NCBI RefSeq assembly: GCF_015752315.1
Contig: NZ_JADOVJ010000001.1
Coordinates: 5,200,501 to 5,264,500 of the forward strand
Source of the DNA: Nocardioides luteus
GTDB lineage: Bacteria; Actinomycetota; Actinomycetes; Propionibacteriales; Nocardioidaceae
DNA length: 64,000 nucleotides
Direction: 5' to 3'
Both the position numbers and the translations under genes were made by a program. Below are positions 35,082-45,642 of the stretch, one piece after another (within the stretch, counting starts at the first letter, position 1; the number at the start of each line of letters is the position of its first letter). The notes below the pieces were generated by a model that ran no database searches, was not told the DNA's origin, and was given only the letters and a program-made list of their open reading frames with translations.

Positions 35082-35105
35082 CCGTGCGCCCCCCATGGCG
35101 CACGG
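35082..35105. promoter_or_regulatory. eight-bp-arm inverted repeat upstream of helR
   Basis: CCGTGCGC, eight bases, GCGCACGG, 35 bases upstream of the helR start. It may be an operator or a hairpin in the leader. It does not match the known RAE consensus. Confidence 0.4.
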
Positions 35106-35180
35106 CAAGGAGACAACTCTACCCCGACGTGGGGTAACGCGGGCACGGACGCCACCAGTCGACTGCCGGTGGCCAGGCGG

Positions 35181-35708
35181 CTATCCGCCGACCCAGCCCT
35201 CGACGTGGTCGATCACGGCCAGGTTGATCTCGATCGTGCCGTCAGCGGGGACGTACGGCGACCCGTCCTTGTGCAGAGCTCGAAGCGTGATCGAGTGTTT
35301 CCCGGGCCCGCCGAGGATGACCGACCCGCCCCCGCTGGCGAAGTGGTTGGCCCGCGGCTCGGTGCACCATTGGGCGCTCTCCTGGTCCCACCCGTCAGCC
35401 GAGAGGTAGACGTGAAGATCGCCCGGAATCTCGAAGTCGCAACCGAGCTCCGCCCGGAAGTCATCTCGCGTGGTGGTGAACTCGATCGTGTGGCCGGCCG
35501 GGTCGAGCAGCTCGTGTGCGTCCGCCGTCTCCCAGCTGATCACGACCTCGCTGTCATCCGGCAGCGCGGCCGACGGCACCGCCGAGGGCTCGACCGACAC
35601 GTCTGGCTTCGCGTCCCACACCAGTCCGTCGTCCCCGAAAGGATCGATCACCCAGACGACCCCGGCGACGACAACGAGGCCGAGCAGACCTGACAGGACC
35701 TTGAGCAT
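35181..35708 (-). CDS. membrane-anchored hypothetical protein
   Basis: About 175 residues. The ATG at 35708 opens an N-terminal membrane segment (LKVLSGLLGLVVVAGVVWVI) that may be a signal anchor. A Ser/Pro/Asp-rich linker and a beta-rich domain follow, with two cysteines (ELGCDF and QWCTEP) that could pair outside the cell. An upstream in-frame start would add 11 residues, but the chosen ATG has GAGGTGGGG directly before it. The product was not recognised. It lies upstream of the helR promoter region and is transcribed in the same direction. Confidence 0.6.
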   Translation of the reverse strand: MLKVLSGLLGLVVVAGVVWVIDPFGDDGLVWDAKPDVSVEPSAVPSAALPDDSEVVISWETADAHELLDPAGHTIEFTTTRDDFRAELGCDFEIPGDLHVYLSADGWDQESAQWCTEPRANHFASGGGSVILGGPGKHSITLRALHKDGSPYVPADGTIEINLAVIDHVEGWVGG

Positions 35709-35766
35709 CCCCACCTCTTTCCCTCGGACCGAAGGGAGCATAGGGACACTCCGGGTCCCGCGCCTC

Positions 35767-36534
35767 CTACTTCTTCCGGGTCAGAAAGGCGGTCATCGCC
35801 TCGCGGGCCTCGTCGGAGCCGAAGAGGCGGGCGGAGAGGGCGGCCATCTCCTCGCCGCCGGCGTCGATGTGCTCGACCAGGCCACGGACCATGAGGCGCT
35901 TGGTCTCGCGCAGGCCCTGAGGGGAGCCTTCGAGGAGCGAGGAGGTGATGGCAGCGACCTCGTCGTCGAGCGACTCGGCGGGGACGGCGGCGGTCAGGAT
36001 GCCGATGCGAGCGGCCTCGGCGGCGTCGAACTTGTCGCCGGTGAGGAAGTAGCGGGAGGCGGCGCGGGAGTCGATCCGCGGCAGGATCGAGAGCGAGATC
36101 GCGGCGGGGGCCAGGCCCAGCCGGACCTCGGTGAGCGCGAAGGAGACGGTGTCGGCGGCGATCGCGATGTCGGCGGCGGCGACGAGCCCGAGACCGCCGG
36201 CGCGCACCGGTCCTTGGACCTTCGCCACGACGGGCTTGGTCAGGGCGACGATGGTGCGCTGGAGACGTACGATCCCGCGGGTGCCCTCCTCCATCGGCAC
36301 CGTCGCGGCCTCGGAGAGGTCGGCGCCGGAGCAGAAGACGGTGCCCGTGGCCTGAAGCACGACGGCCTTGACCGAGGCGTCCTTGTCGGCCGCGTGCAGC
36401 GCCTCGAACAGCTCGGTGACCAGCTGGCGCGAGAGCGCGTTGCGGTTGGCCGGCGAGTCGAGGGTGATGGTGGCGACGCCGTCGGCGACATCGAGGTGGA
36501 CGAGCTCAGCGGTGGTTTCGGGCGACTCAGTCAT
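35767..36534 (-). CDS. crotonase-family protein (enoyl-CoA hydratase/isomerase)
   Basis: A 255-residue crotonase. The CoA-binding/oxyanion stretch is FCSGADLSEAA, followed by AGGLGLVAAADIAIAADTVSFALTEVRLGLAP. The second catalytic glutamate (in TEVRLGL) is present, but at the position of the first (E144 of rat hydratase) there is a glycine. That pattern weakens the case for a plain hydratase and fits an isomerase or a related reaction. It stands alone on the minus strand, divergent from the isoaspartyl methyltransferase gene. Confidence 0.85.
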   Translation of the reverse strand: MTESPETTAELVHLDVADGVATITLDSPANRNALSRQLVTELFEALHAADKDASVKAVVLQATGTVFCSGADLSEAATVPMEEGTRGIVRLQRTIVALTKPVVAKVQGPVRAGGLGLVAAADIAIAADTVSFALTEVRLGLAPAAISLSILPRIDSRAASRYFLTGDKFDAAEAARIGILTAAVPAESLDDEVAAITSSLLEGSPQGLRETKRLMVRGLVEHIDAGGEEMAALSARLFGSDEAREAMTAFLTRKK

Positions 36535-36565
36535 GGGGCAGACCTTACGGTGCTTGACTGGGGGT

Positions 36566-37132
36566 GTGGACCCGGTCCTCGATGCATTTTCCGCCATCCC
36601 CCGGGAGGGTTTCCTCCCACCCGAGGAGCGTGACTTCGCGGGCTTCGACGAGCCGCTTCCCATCGGCCACGGGCAGACCAACTCGCAGCCGCGAACGGTC
36701 GCCGACATGCTGCACCTTCTCCAGGTCGCACCGGGCGACAAGGTGCTCGACGTCGGCTCCGGATCGGGCTGGACCACCGCACTGCTCGCCCATCTGACCG
36801 GCCCGGCGGGGAGCGTGGTCGGGGTCGAGCTGGAGCCGTCGCTGGTCCGGTTCGGCCGCCGGAACCTGGCGGCCACCCACCAGCCGTGGGCTCGCATCGA
36901 GAAGGCGAAGGCCGGGGTGCTCGGCTGGCCCCGGGAGGCTGCGTACGACCGCATCCTCGTCTCCGCCGAGGCCGAGGCGATGCCGAGCGAGCTGATGGAC
37001 CAGCTCGCCGCGCCCGGCCGGATGGTGGTCCCGGTCGCCGGCCTGATGATGCTGGTCGAACGGAACGAGACCGGCACCGCGCGCCTGAGCAGCCACGGCT
37101 GGTATCGCTTCGTGCCGCTGCGGAAGGCCTAA
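36566..37132 (+). CDS. pcm: protein-L-isoaspartate O-methyltransferase-like protein
   Basis: A 188-residue SAM-dependent methyltransferase. The N-terminus VLDAFSAIPREGFLPPEERDFAGFDEPLPIGHGQTNSQPRTVADML carries the PCMT signature, including the GHGQTNSQP stretch. The SAM-binding motif is KVLDVGSGSGWTTALLAHL. It repairs isoaspartyl residues in damaged proteins. The GTG at 36566 is chosen; frames further upstream overlap the crotonase gene. The stop overlaps that of the convergent BrkB gene by three bases. Confidence 0.85.
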   Translation: MDPVLDAFSAIPREGFLPPEERDFAGFDEPLPIGHGQTNSQPRTVADMLHLLQVAPGDKVLDVGSGSGWTTALLAHLTGPAGSVVGVELEPSLVRFGRRNLAATHQPWARIEKAKAGVLGWPREAAYDRILVSAEAEAMPSELMDQLAAPGRMVVPVAGLMMLVERNETGTARLSSHGWYRFVPLRKA

Positions 37133-38286
37133 GGACCCGTACGCCGCGGCCGCTCGCCCTCGTCAGGGTGCGGCACCGCGCGGAGCTTGCCCGGCGGCGC
37201 CGGGGGCGGCGGTGTGGTCGGGGGCAGCGGCCGGCTGAACTCGTCGCGGCGACGGATCCGACGGGCGGTCTTGCGGAGCCAGGAGGGGTCCATGACGATC
37301 TCGTGGGTGTTCCCGTCGGGACCGTCGAAGGTGACCGCGACGGTCTCGAAGCCCTTGTGACGCTGCATGAGGGCGTAGCTCGCGTAGGCGCGGCGGTCGG
37401 CCTCGGTCAGCTCGACGTCGTCGGTGAAGAGGGTGAGCAGCGCGCGCGGCCACAGGTGACGCGAGTAGACGACGTTGACCTCGATCGAGATCACCACCAT
37501 CAGCGCCGCGATGTAGAGGAAGGCGACCAGACCGAGGACCAGCGCGAAGGTCTGGTTCATGCCTCGGGTGGCGGCGAGGACGTGCTGGACGAACTCCGCG
37601 CCGAAGTACTGCAGCACCTGCCACAGCATCGCGAACGTGATCGCGCCCGGCAGGGCGTGCGCGAGCGAGTGGTCACGGGTGGTGGCCATCCGGAAGACGA
37701 CGCACAGCATGCCCGTGACGATCGCGACGGTGCCGAGGATCACCAGCCAGTAGCCGATATCGACCGCCTTGAACCCGAGGAAGTCGGTGTGGCTCAGCAC
37801 CAGCGACAAGCCGGTGACCGAGAGGATGGCCAGGCCGCCGGCGGCGAGCATGAACAGCGACCGCACCCGCAGCAGGATCGGGTTGGGACGGCTGTTGCGC
37901 GGCACCGACCAGGCGGTGTTGACGGCATTCTGCATCGAGAGGCCGAGGCCGAGCGCACCGTAGAGGGCGGCCAGACCACCGACGATGATCGCGCCGGTCG
38001 ACCCGGTGAGCTCCTTGCGGCCGAGCTGGTCGCCGATGATCGGGAACTGCGCCAGCGCCGTGTCGAGCACCGCCTCCTGCAGGCCCGGGTTGCCCTCCAG
38101 CACGAAGCCGAGGATCGAGGAGGCGAGCAGCAGGATCGGGAAGACCGCGACGAACGCGTAGTAGGTGATGATCGCGGCGAGGTTGTTGCCCTGGTCCTCG
38201 TAGAACTTGTAGACGACAGCGATCGGGAACGCGACCGGCGGGAACCGGCGCTGAGCCCGATCCATTGCCTTCGCCGCTCCAGCCAT
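37129..38286 (-). CDS. YihY/BrkB family inner-membrane protein
   Basis: A 385-residue membrane protein of the YihY/virulence factor BrkB family. The N-terminus YKFYEDQGNNLAAIITYYAFVAVFPILLLASSILGFVLEG holds the family's conserved first helix. Further helices span to about residue 300 (LVLGLVAFLYIAALMVVISIEVNVVY). The C-terminal 80 residues are cytoplasmic, Pro-rich and basic. The biochemical role of the family is unresolved. Its spacer to the divergent RDD gene holds an inverted repeat. Confidence 0.9.
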   Translation of the reverse strand: MAGAAKAMDRAQRRFPPVAFPIAVVYKFYEDQGNNLAAIITYYAFVAVFPILLLASSILGFVLEGNPGLQEAVLDTALAQFPIIGDQLGRKELTGSTGAIIVGGLAALYGALGLGLSMQNAVNTAWSVPRNSRPNPILLRVRSLFMLAAGGLAILSVTGLSLVLSHTDFLGFKAVDIGYWLVILGTVAIVTGMLCVVFRMATTRDHSLAHALPGAITFAMLWQVLQYFGAEFVQHVLAATRGMNQTFALVLGLVAFLYIAALMVVISIEVNVVYSRHLWPRALLTLFTDDVELTEADRRAYASYALMQRHKGFETVAVTFDGPDGNTHEIVMDPSWLRKTARRIRRRDEFSRPLPPTTPPPPAPPGKLRAVPHPDEGERPRRTGP

Positions 38287-38288
38287 AA

Positions 38289-38314
38289 GGGTCAGGCTAA
38301 CCCCTGCCTGACCC
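38289..38314. promoter_or_regulatory. inverted repeat between the BrkB and RDD genes
   Basis: GGGTCAGG, ten bases, CCTGACCC, just upstream of the BrkB start and 60 bases from the RDD start. It could be an operator shared by the divergent pair; no regulator is adjacent. Confidence 0.35.
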
Positions 38315-38373
38315 GATAGATTGAACGTCGGTCAGGTCAGCAGGTCTGCACACTCGAGGAGATGACCCACCAG

Positions 38374-38922
38374 ATGTCCAACTTCGGCCCGCCGACCGGG
38401 CCGCCGCCAGGCGCCCCGCAGGACCCCGCTCGTGGACCGGGCGAGCAGCCCCAGGCCCCGCCCTGGGCACAGCAGTCGTACGTCCCGGCCGGGCCGCCGC
38501 TCGCGACCTGGGGCCGCCGGGTGGCCGGTGCGCTGATCGACGTCGCCCTGCTGCTGCCGTTCTACCTGGTCGCCGGTGTGGGCGGTGGGCTGTCGCAGGA
38601 GTCCGGCTTCTTCGTCACCGCGTTCGGCCTGCTGGTGACCGTGGCCGGCTGGATCGGCGGGCTCGCCTTCGCCGTGTGGAACCACGTCCTCAAGCAGGGC
38701 CGCACCGGCTACACCATCGGCAAGGGGGTCGTCGGGATCAAGCTGGTCCGACGGGACTCGCAGGCCACGACGGGCGTCCCGGTCGCGCTGGCGCGGCAGT
38801 TCCTCCACGTCCTCGACGGGTTCTGCATGATCGGCTACTTGTGGCCGCTGTGGGACGACAAGAGGCAGACCTTCGCCGACAAGATCGTCGGCACGCTGGT
38901 CGTCGTGGAGCCCCGCTCTTAG
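38374..38922 (+). CDS. RDD-family membrane protein, first of two
   Basis: About 182 residues. A Pro/Gly/Ala-rich cytoplasmic N-terminus (MSNFGPPTGPPPGAPQ) is followed by an RDD domain with the motif WGRRVAGALIDVALLLPFYLVAG and the later GRTGYTIGKGVVGIKLVRRDS. Two to three membrane helices are present. The ATG at 38374 is preferred because it aligns with MSNYGPP of the next gene; an ATG at 38362 is an alternative. RDD proteins are small membrane proteins, some linked to cation transport. The precise role is unknown. Confidence 0.85.
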   Translation: MSNFGPPTGPPPGAPQDPARGPGEQPQAPPWAQQSYVPAGPPLATWGRRVAGALIDVALLLPFYLVAGVGGGLSQESGFFVTAFGLLVTVAGWIGGLAFAVWNHVLKQGRTGYTIGKGVVGIKLVRRDSQATTGVPVALARQFLHVLDGFCMIGYLWPLWDDKRQTFADKIVGTLVVVEPRS

Positions 38923-38981
38923 CCGCAGCGCCCAGGCGTGTGCGCTGACATTTACGTTGAGATGTGGCCATACTCGGCCCC

Positions 38982-39698
38982 ATGTCTAACTACGGCCCGC
39001 CTCCTGGCGCCCCGCAGGACCCCTCCGGCCAGCCTCTGCCGCCGACTCCGCCGCCCGCACCGGCCTACGGTCAGCCCAGCGCTCCGCCGCCTCCTCCCGC
39101 GCCGGGATACGGCGCTCCTGCCGCTCCCGGCTACGGCGCCGCCCCCGCCGCACCCGGCTACGGCGCCGCCCCGGCCGGCTACGGCTATGGCGCCCCGACC
39201 CCGCCGTACGCCTCCTGGGGTGCACGCGTCGGCGCCGCGATCATCGACGGGCTCGTCGGCGCGGTGGCCATGATCCCGTTCTGGATCGGCTACGGCCTGC
39301 TCATCGCCGGGGCCGCCTCGGGCACCGCCTCGGAGTACGACCCGAACACCGGCATGTACACCCCCGGCGGGGAGCCCAACGGGGCGCTCATGGCCATCGG
39401 TGGGCTCCTCCTGTTCATCGGCTTCCTGGTGAGTCTCGCCTTCCTGTTCTGGAACTACGGCCTGAAGCAGGGCAAGACCGGCTACACGATCGGCAAGGGC
39501 GTCCTCGGCATCAAGGTGGTCAAGGAGGCCGACGGCCAGGTCCTCGGCACCTGGTTCTCGATCGGGCGCTTCTTCGTCCACTACCTCGACCAGCTCGCCT
39601 GCTACATCGGCTACCTGTGGCCGCTGTGGGACGAGAAGCGGCAGACCTTCGCCGACAAGATCCTCAGCACGATCGTCGTCTCCGAGCCGAAGAAGTAG
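38982..39698 (+). CDS. RDD-family membrane protein, second of two
   Basis: A 238-residue paralogue of the preceding gene. The N-terminal 75 residues are strongly Pro/Ala/Gly/Tyr-rich with near-repeats of GYGAAPAAP and GYGAPT. The RDD domain starts ASWGARVGAAIIDGLVGAVAMIPFWIGYGLLIAG and contains GKTGYTIGKGVLGIKVVKEADG. It has three predicted membrane helices. The tandem arrangement and the shared MSN(F/Y)GPP start indicate duplication. A strong hairpin follows its stop. Confidence 0.9.
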   Translation: MSNYGPPPGAPQDPSGQPLPPTPPPAPAYGQPSAPPPPPAPGYGAPAAPGYGAAPAAPGYGAAPAGYGYGAPTPPYASWGARVGAAIIDGLVGAVAMIPFWIGYGLLIAGAASGTASEYDPNTGMYTPGGEPNGALMAIGGLLLFIGFLVSLAFLFWNYGLKQGKTGYTIGKGVLGIKVVKEADGQVLGTWFSIGRFFVHYLDQLACYIGYLWPLWDEKRQTFADKILSTIVVSEPKK

Positions 39699-39713
39699 AC
39701 ACAGACGTACGCA

Positions 39714-39745
39714 GCAGGGCCGGTCGCTCACACGACCGGCCCTGC
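39714..39745. terminator. bidirectional hairpin terminator
   Basis: A perfect 13-bp stem starting GCAGGGCCGGTCG with a six-base loop, between the convergent RDD and acyl-CoA dehydrogenase genes. Confidence 0.8.
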
Positions 39746-39761
39746 GCCTATCTCCGCGTGC

Positions 39762-40924
39762 TCAGTAGGACTTCGGAAGCCCCAGGGTGTGCATGGCGAT
39801 GTAGTTGAGGATCATCTCCCGACTGACCGGGGCGATCCGGCCCAGACGGGCGGCGACGAGCTGGTTGGCCAGCCCATACTCCACCGTCAGGCCGTTGCCG
39901 CCATGGGTGTGGACCGCGGCGTCGGTGGCGTTGCAGGCGACCTCGCCGGCGGCGTACTTGGCCATGTTGGCGTACTCCCCGGCACCGGCGTCGTCGCCGG
40001 CGTCGTAGAGGGCGGCGGCCTTCTGCCACAGCAGGCGGGCCTGCTCCAGCTCGATCTTGACCTTCGCCAGCGGGTGCGCGATGCCCTGGTGGGAGCCGAT
40101 CGGGGCGTCCTTCCAGACCGAGCGGTTGGCGGCGTACTCCACCGCCTTCGCCAGGGCGTAGCGGGCCATCCCGCAGGAGAGCGCGGCGCCCATGATCCGC
40201 TCGGGGTTGAGGCCGGCGAAGAGCTGCCAGATGCCGCCGTCCTCGTCACCGACGAGGGCGTCGGCGGGGAGACGTACGTCGTCGATGAAGAGCGTGAACT
40301 GCTTCTCCGGCGCCTCCCAGGCCATCGGGATGACCTGCTTGGTGAAGCCCTCCGAGTCGGTCGGGACCACGAAGAGGGCGGGCTTGAGCTTGCCGGTCTT
40401 GGCGTCCTCGGTGCGGGCGACGATGAGGACCGAGTCGGCCTCGTCGACGCCCGAGATGAAGGTCTTCTGGCCGTTCAGGACCCACTCGTCGCCGTCGCGC
40501 TTGGCGGTGGTGGTGATCTTGTGGGAGTTGGAGCCGGCGTCGGCCTCGGTGATCCCGAAGGCCATCAGCAGGCTGCCGTCCGCGATGGCCGGAAGCCAGC
40601 GCTTCTTCTGCTCCTCGGTGCCGCAGCGGCCGATGATGCTGCCGCAGATCGCGGGGCTGACGACCATCATCAGCAGCGGGGCGCCGGCGGTCGCGGCCTC
40701 CTCGAGCACGGCGGCCAGGTCGCTCATCCCACCGCCACCGCCGCCGTACTCCTCGGCGATGTTGACGCCGAGGAAGCCGTTGTGGCCCATCTCGAGCCAC
40801 ATCTCGGTCATCTTGCCGCCCTCACGGGCCTGCTTGGCGACGAAGTCGTGACCGTACTTGCCGGCCAGCTTCGCGACCGCCTCGCGCAGCGCGGTCCGCT
40901 CCTCGGGCTCTGTGAACGCGGTGG

Positions 40925-40928
<4 letters not shown>
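39762..40928 (-). CDS. acyl-CoA dehydrogenase, last gene of the acyl-CoA operon
   Basis: A 388-residue flavoenzyme. FAD/substrate-binding blocks include MAFGITEADAGSNSHKITTTAKRDGDEWVLNGQKTFISG, and the C-terminal VHTHGGNGLTVEYGL is typical. The catalytic base is probably E243 in NPERIMGA, the position used by isovaleryl-CoA and long-chain-type dehydrogenases. It oxidises an acyl-CoA to the 2-enoyl-CoA and passes electrons to ETF. Its ATG overlaps the stop of the biotin carboxylase gene, so it is co-translated with the carboxylase. A branched or isoprenoid acyl-CoA is the likely substrate by context. Confidence 0.9.
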
Positions 40929-42814
<1,886 letters not shown>

Positions 42815-42829
42815 GGGCATTCCCTTTCG

Positions 42830-42929
42830 CTGGTCGAGCCGCCGGAGCCGCTAGGCGGAGGCGTGTCGAGACCAACAGAGTCGACTGTGTTGGTCTCGAC
42901 ACCGCTCGCTTCGCTCGCGGGCTCGACCG
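42830..42929. repeat. dispersed palindromic element, copy 2, inside the acyl-CoA operon
   Basis: Starts CTGGTCGAGCCGCCGG and ends GGCTCGACC, with the inner pair GTGTCGAGACCAACA and TGTTGGTCTCGACAC shared with copy 1 at 32725-32850. It sits between the carboxyltransferase and biotin carboxylase genes of an otherwise gap-free operon. Confidence 0.8.
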
Positions 42930-42940
42930 ACGGTGGCTGG

Positions 42941-44512
42941 TCACATCCGGAAGACACCAAAGTTCATCGCCCCCTCGATCTCCTTCGTCGCGATCGCCGA
43001 CAGACAAAGGCCGAGGACGGTGCGGGTGTCGCGCGGGTCGATGACCCCGTCGTCGTAGCCGAGGCCGGAGAGGAACATCGGCAGCGACTGCTCCTCGACC
43101 ATCCCCTCGACCATCTCCTTGACGCCCTTGAACCCCTCTGCGTCGAAGACCTCGCCCTTCTTCTCAGCGGACTCGCGGGCGACGATCTCCATCACCCCGG
43201 CGAGCTGGGCCGGTCCCATCACCGCTGACTTGGCCGAGGGCCAGGTGAAGAGGAATCTCGGGTCATAGGCTCGGCCGTTCATGCCGTAGTTCCCCGCGCC
43301 ATAAGACGCGCCCATGATCACGGTCAGGTGCGGGACGGTCGAGTTGGAGACCGCGTTGATCATCAGGGCACCGTGCTTGATGATGCCGCCCTGCTCGTAC
43401 TCCGTGCCGACCATGTAGCCGGTGGTGTTGTGCAGGAACAGCAGCGGGGTGTCCTTCTGGTTGGCGAGCTGGATGAACTGCGCCGCCTTCTGGGCCTCCT
43501 CGCTCATGAGGACGCCACGCGCGTTGGCGAGGATGCCGATCTCGTAGCCGTGCAGCCGCGCCCAGCCGACGCAGAGGCTCGGCCCGTAGAGGGGCTTGAA
43601 CTCGTCGAACGCCACCTCGTTGTCGGGACCGGTCCCGTCGACGATCCGCAGGATCGCCTCGCGCGGGTCGAAGGGCTCCTTCAGGTCGGTCGGGATCAGG
43701 TCGAGCAGGCCGTCGGGGTCGAGGTCGGGCTCGTAGCTCGCCTTCGGCTGCGGGCCGCGCTTGCGCCAGTTGAGCCGGGCCACGACGCGTCGCGCCTGCC
43801 GGATGGCGTCGTGCTCGTCGACCGCGAGGAAGTCGGAGGAGCCGGAGATGCGCGAGTGCATCTCGGCGCCGCCCAGCGACTCGTCGTCGGTGTCCTCGCC
43901 GGTGGCCATCTTCACCAGCGGCGGGCCGGCCAGGAAGACCTTCGCGCCCTCCTTGACCATGATCACGTAGTCGCTCATGCCGGGGACGTACGCACCACCG
44001 GCCGTGGAGTTGCCGAAGACCACCGAGATGGTGGGCTGCTTGCGGGCGGAGGACCTGGTCAGATCGCGGAAGCCCTTGCCGCCCGGGATGAAGATGTCCT
44101 TCTGGGTGGGCAGGTCGGCGCCGCCGGACTCGGTCAGGTTGATCGTCGGGAGACCGTTCTTCTCCGCGATCTCGGCCGCCCGGAAGGAGCGCTTGAGGGA
44201 GTAGGGGTTGAGCGCCCCGCCTTTCACCGTCGGGTCGTTGGCGACGATCATGCACTCGACGCCCTCGACCAGACCGATGCCGGTGATGATCGAGCCACCG
44301 ACCGGGAAGTCGCTGCCCCAGCCGATCAGCGGCTGGGTCTCCAGGAACGGGCTGCCCTCGTCCAGCAGCAGCTCGATCCGCTCGCGGGCGAGGAGCTTGC
44401 CGCGGGCCTTGTGGCGGGCGACGTACTTCTCGCCGCCGCCGGCCGCGGCTTTCGCGTGCTCGGCGTCGAGGGCCTCGATCTTCTCGAGGAGGGCTTCTCG
44501 GTTCCCGCTCAT
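42941..44512 (-). CDS. acyl-CoA carboxylase beta subunit (carboxyltransferase)
   Basis: A 523-residue carboxyltransferase of the PccB/MccB/AtuC family. Blocks include INLTESGGADLPTQKDIFIPGGKGF, ISVVFGNSTAGGAYVPGMSDYVIMV with the first acyl-CoA oxyanion turn, and the C-terminal KHGALMINAVSNSTVPHLTVIMGASYGAGNYGMNGRAYDPRFLF. It carboxylates an acyl-CoA using biotin from the alpha subunit. The neighbours suggest a methylcrotonyl- or geranyl-CoA-like substrate rather than acetyl-CoA. Its start overlaps the stop of the upstream dehydrogenase. Confidence 0.9.
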   Translation of the reverse strand: MSGNREALLEKIEALDAEHAKAAAGGGEKYVARHKARGKLLARERIELLLDEGSPFLETQPLIGWGSDFPVGGSIITGIGLVEGVECMIVANDPTVKGGALNPYSLKRSFRAAEIAEKNGLPTINLTESGGADLPTQKDIFIPGGKGFRDLTRSSARKQPTISVVFGNSTAGGAYVPGMSDYVIMVKEGAKVFLAGPPLVKMATGEDTDDESLGGAEMHSRISGSSDFLAVDEHDAIRQARRVVARLNWRKRGPQPKASYEPDLDPDGLLDLIPTDLKEPFDPREAILRIVDGTGPDNEVAFDEFKPLYGPSLCVGWARLHGYEIGILANARGVLMSEEAQKAAQFIQLANQKDTPLLFLHNTTGYMVGTEYEQGGIIKHGALMINAVSNSTVPHLTVIMGASYGAGNYGMNGRAYDPRFLFTWPSAKSAVMGPAQLAGVMEIVARESAEKKGEVFDAEGFKGVKEMVEGMVEEQSLPMFLSGLGYDDGVIDPRDTRTVLGLCLSAIATKEIEGAMNFGVFRM

Positions 44513-45642
44513 GAGGTGTAGCCCAACAGCTTGGCGGCCAGGTCGGTCATCACTTCGGTGGCTCCTCCTCCGATCGGCAGGATCCGGGCGTCGCGGTAGT
44601 GCCGCTCGACCTCGGTCCCGTGCATGTATCCCGTCCCGCCGTGAAGCTGGACGGCCTGGTCGACGACCCAGGTGCAGGCCTCGACCGCTGTCTGCTTGGC
44701 CAGCGCCGCCTCGGCGATCGTCTGTTGTGTCGAGCCCTCGCGGTCGTAGCGGGCGACCACGGCGTGGGTGTAGGCCTTGGCGACCTCGACCTGCCGGTGC
44801 ATCTCGACGAGCTTGTGGCGTACGACCTGACGCTTGATCAACGGCTCACCGAACGTGGTGCGCTGGCGGCAGTAGTCGGCGGTGAGCGCCAGGCAGCGGG
44901 CGGCGGTGCCGTAGCCCTGGACGGCCAGCGCGATCCGCTCGGTCACGAACGCCTCGGCGATGTAGATGAAGCCCGCGTTCTCGTCGCCGACGAGGTTGGC
45001 GGCCGGGACGCGTACGTCCTCGAACGCGAGCTCAGCCGTGTCGGAGCACTTCCAGCCCATCTTCTCGAGCTTGCGCGTGACCGTGAAGCCAGGCGTGTCC
45101 TTGTCGATCACGAGCAGGCTGATGCCGCCGGCCCCCGGGCCGCCTGTGCGGACCGCGGTGGTGACGAAGTCGGCGCGAACGCCGCTGGTGATGAACGTCT
45201 TGGCGCCGTTGACGACGAGCTCGTCGCCGTCGCGGACCGCGGTCGTGCGGAGGTGGGAGACGTCGGACCCGCCGTCGGGCTCGGTGATGGCGAGGCTGCC
45301 GATCTTCTCCCCGGCCAGGGTCGGCTTCACGTACGTCTCGATCAGGTGGGGCGAGCCGTGCTTGGCGATGTGCGGCAGCGCGATCCCGTGGGTGAACAGG
45401 CCCGCGAGCAGGCCGGACGAGGCGCCCTCGGACATCATCCCCTCGGTCACCGCGACGGTGTCGGCCAGTCCGCCGCCCTCGCCGCCGGCCTCCTCGGGGA
45501 ACCCGATCCCGAGCAGCCCCTGCTTCGCGGCGGCCAGGTGGGCCTCGCGCGGGATCTCCTGGTTGTCCTCCCAAACCTGGAGGTCAGGGAAGACTTCACG
45601 GCGGGCGAACTCGGCGCCCAGCTGGAACAGGTCGTCGCTCAC
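44509..45642 (-). CDS. acyl-CoA dehydrogenase, isovaleryl/citronellyl-type candidate
   Basis: A 377-residue dehydrogenase with AITEPDGGSDVSHLRTTAVRDGDELVVNGAKTFITSG, the FAD stretch QLHGGTGYMHGTEVERHYRDARILPIGGGATEVM, and a probable catalytic base E235 in VTERIALA, as in isovaleryl-CoA and long-chain-type enzymes. In a beta-branched pathway it would make the alpha,beta-enoyl-CoA that the carboxylase then uses. It overlaps both neighbours by four bases, so its products and the carboxylase are made together. Substrate chain type is inferred from the cluster. Confidence 0.9.
   Translation of the reverse strand: MSDDLFQLGAEFARREVFPDLQVWEDNQEIPREAHLAAAKQGLLGIGFPEEAGGEGGGLADTVAVTEGMMSEGASSGLLAGLFTHGIALPHIAKHGSPHLIETYVKPTLAGEKIGSLAITEPDGGSDVSHLRTTAVRDGDELVVNGAKTFITSGVRADFVTTAVRTGGPGAGGISLLVIDKDTPGFTVTRKLEKMGWKCSDTAELAFEDVRVPAANLVGDENAGFIYIAEAFVTERIALAVQGYGTAARCLALTADYCRQRTTFGEPLIKRQVVRHKLVEMHRQVEVAKAYTHAVVARYDREGSTQQTIAEAALAKQTAVEACTWVVDQAVQLHGGTGYMHGTEVERHYRDARILPIGGGATEVMTDLAAKLLGYTS

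Noticed and set aside
35047..35180. A rifampicin-associated element upstream of helR
   Set aside because: No 19-base inverted repeat of the known type was seen; only an unrelated eight-bp-arm repeat is present.
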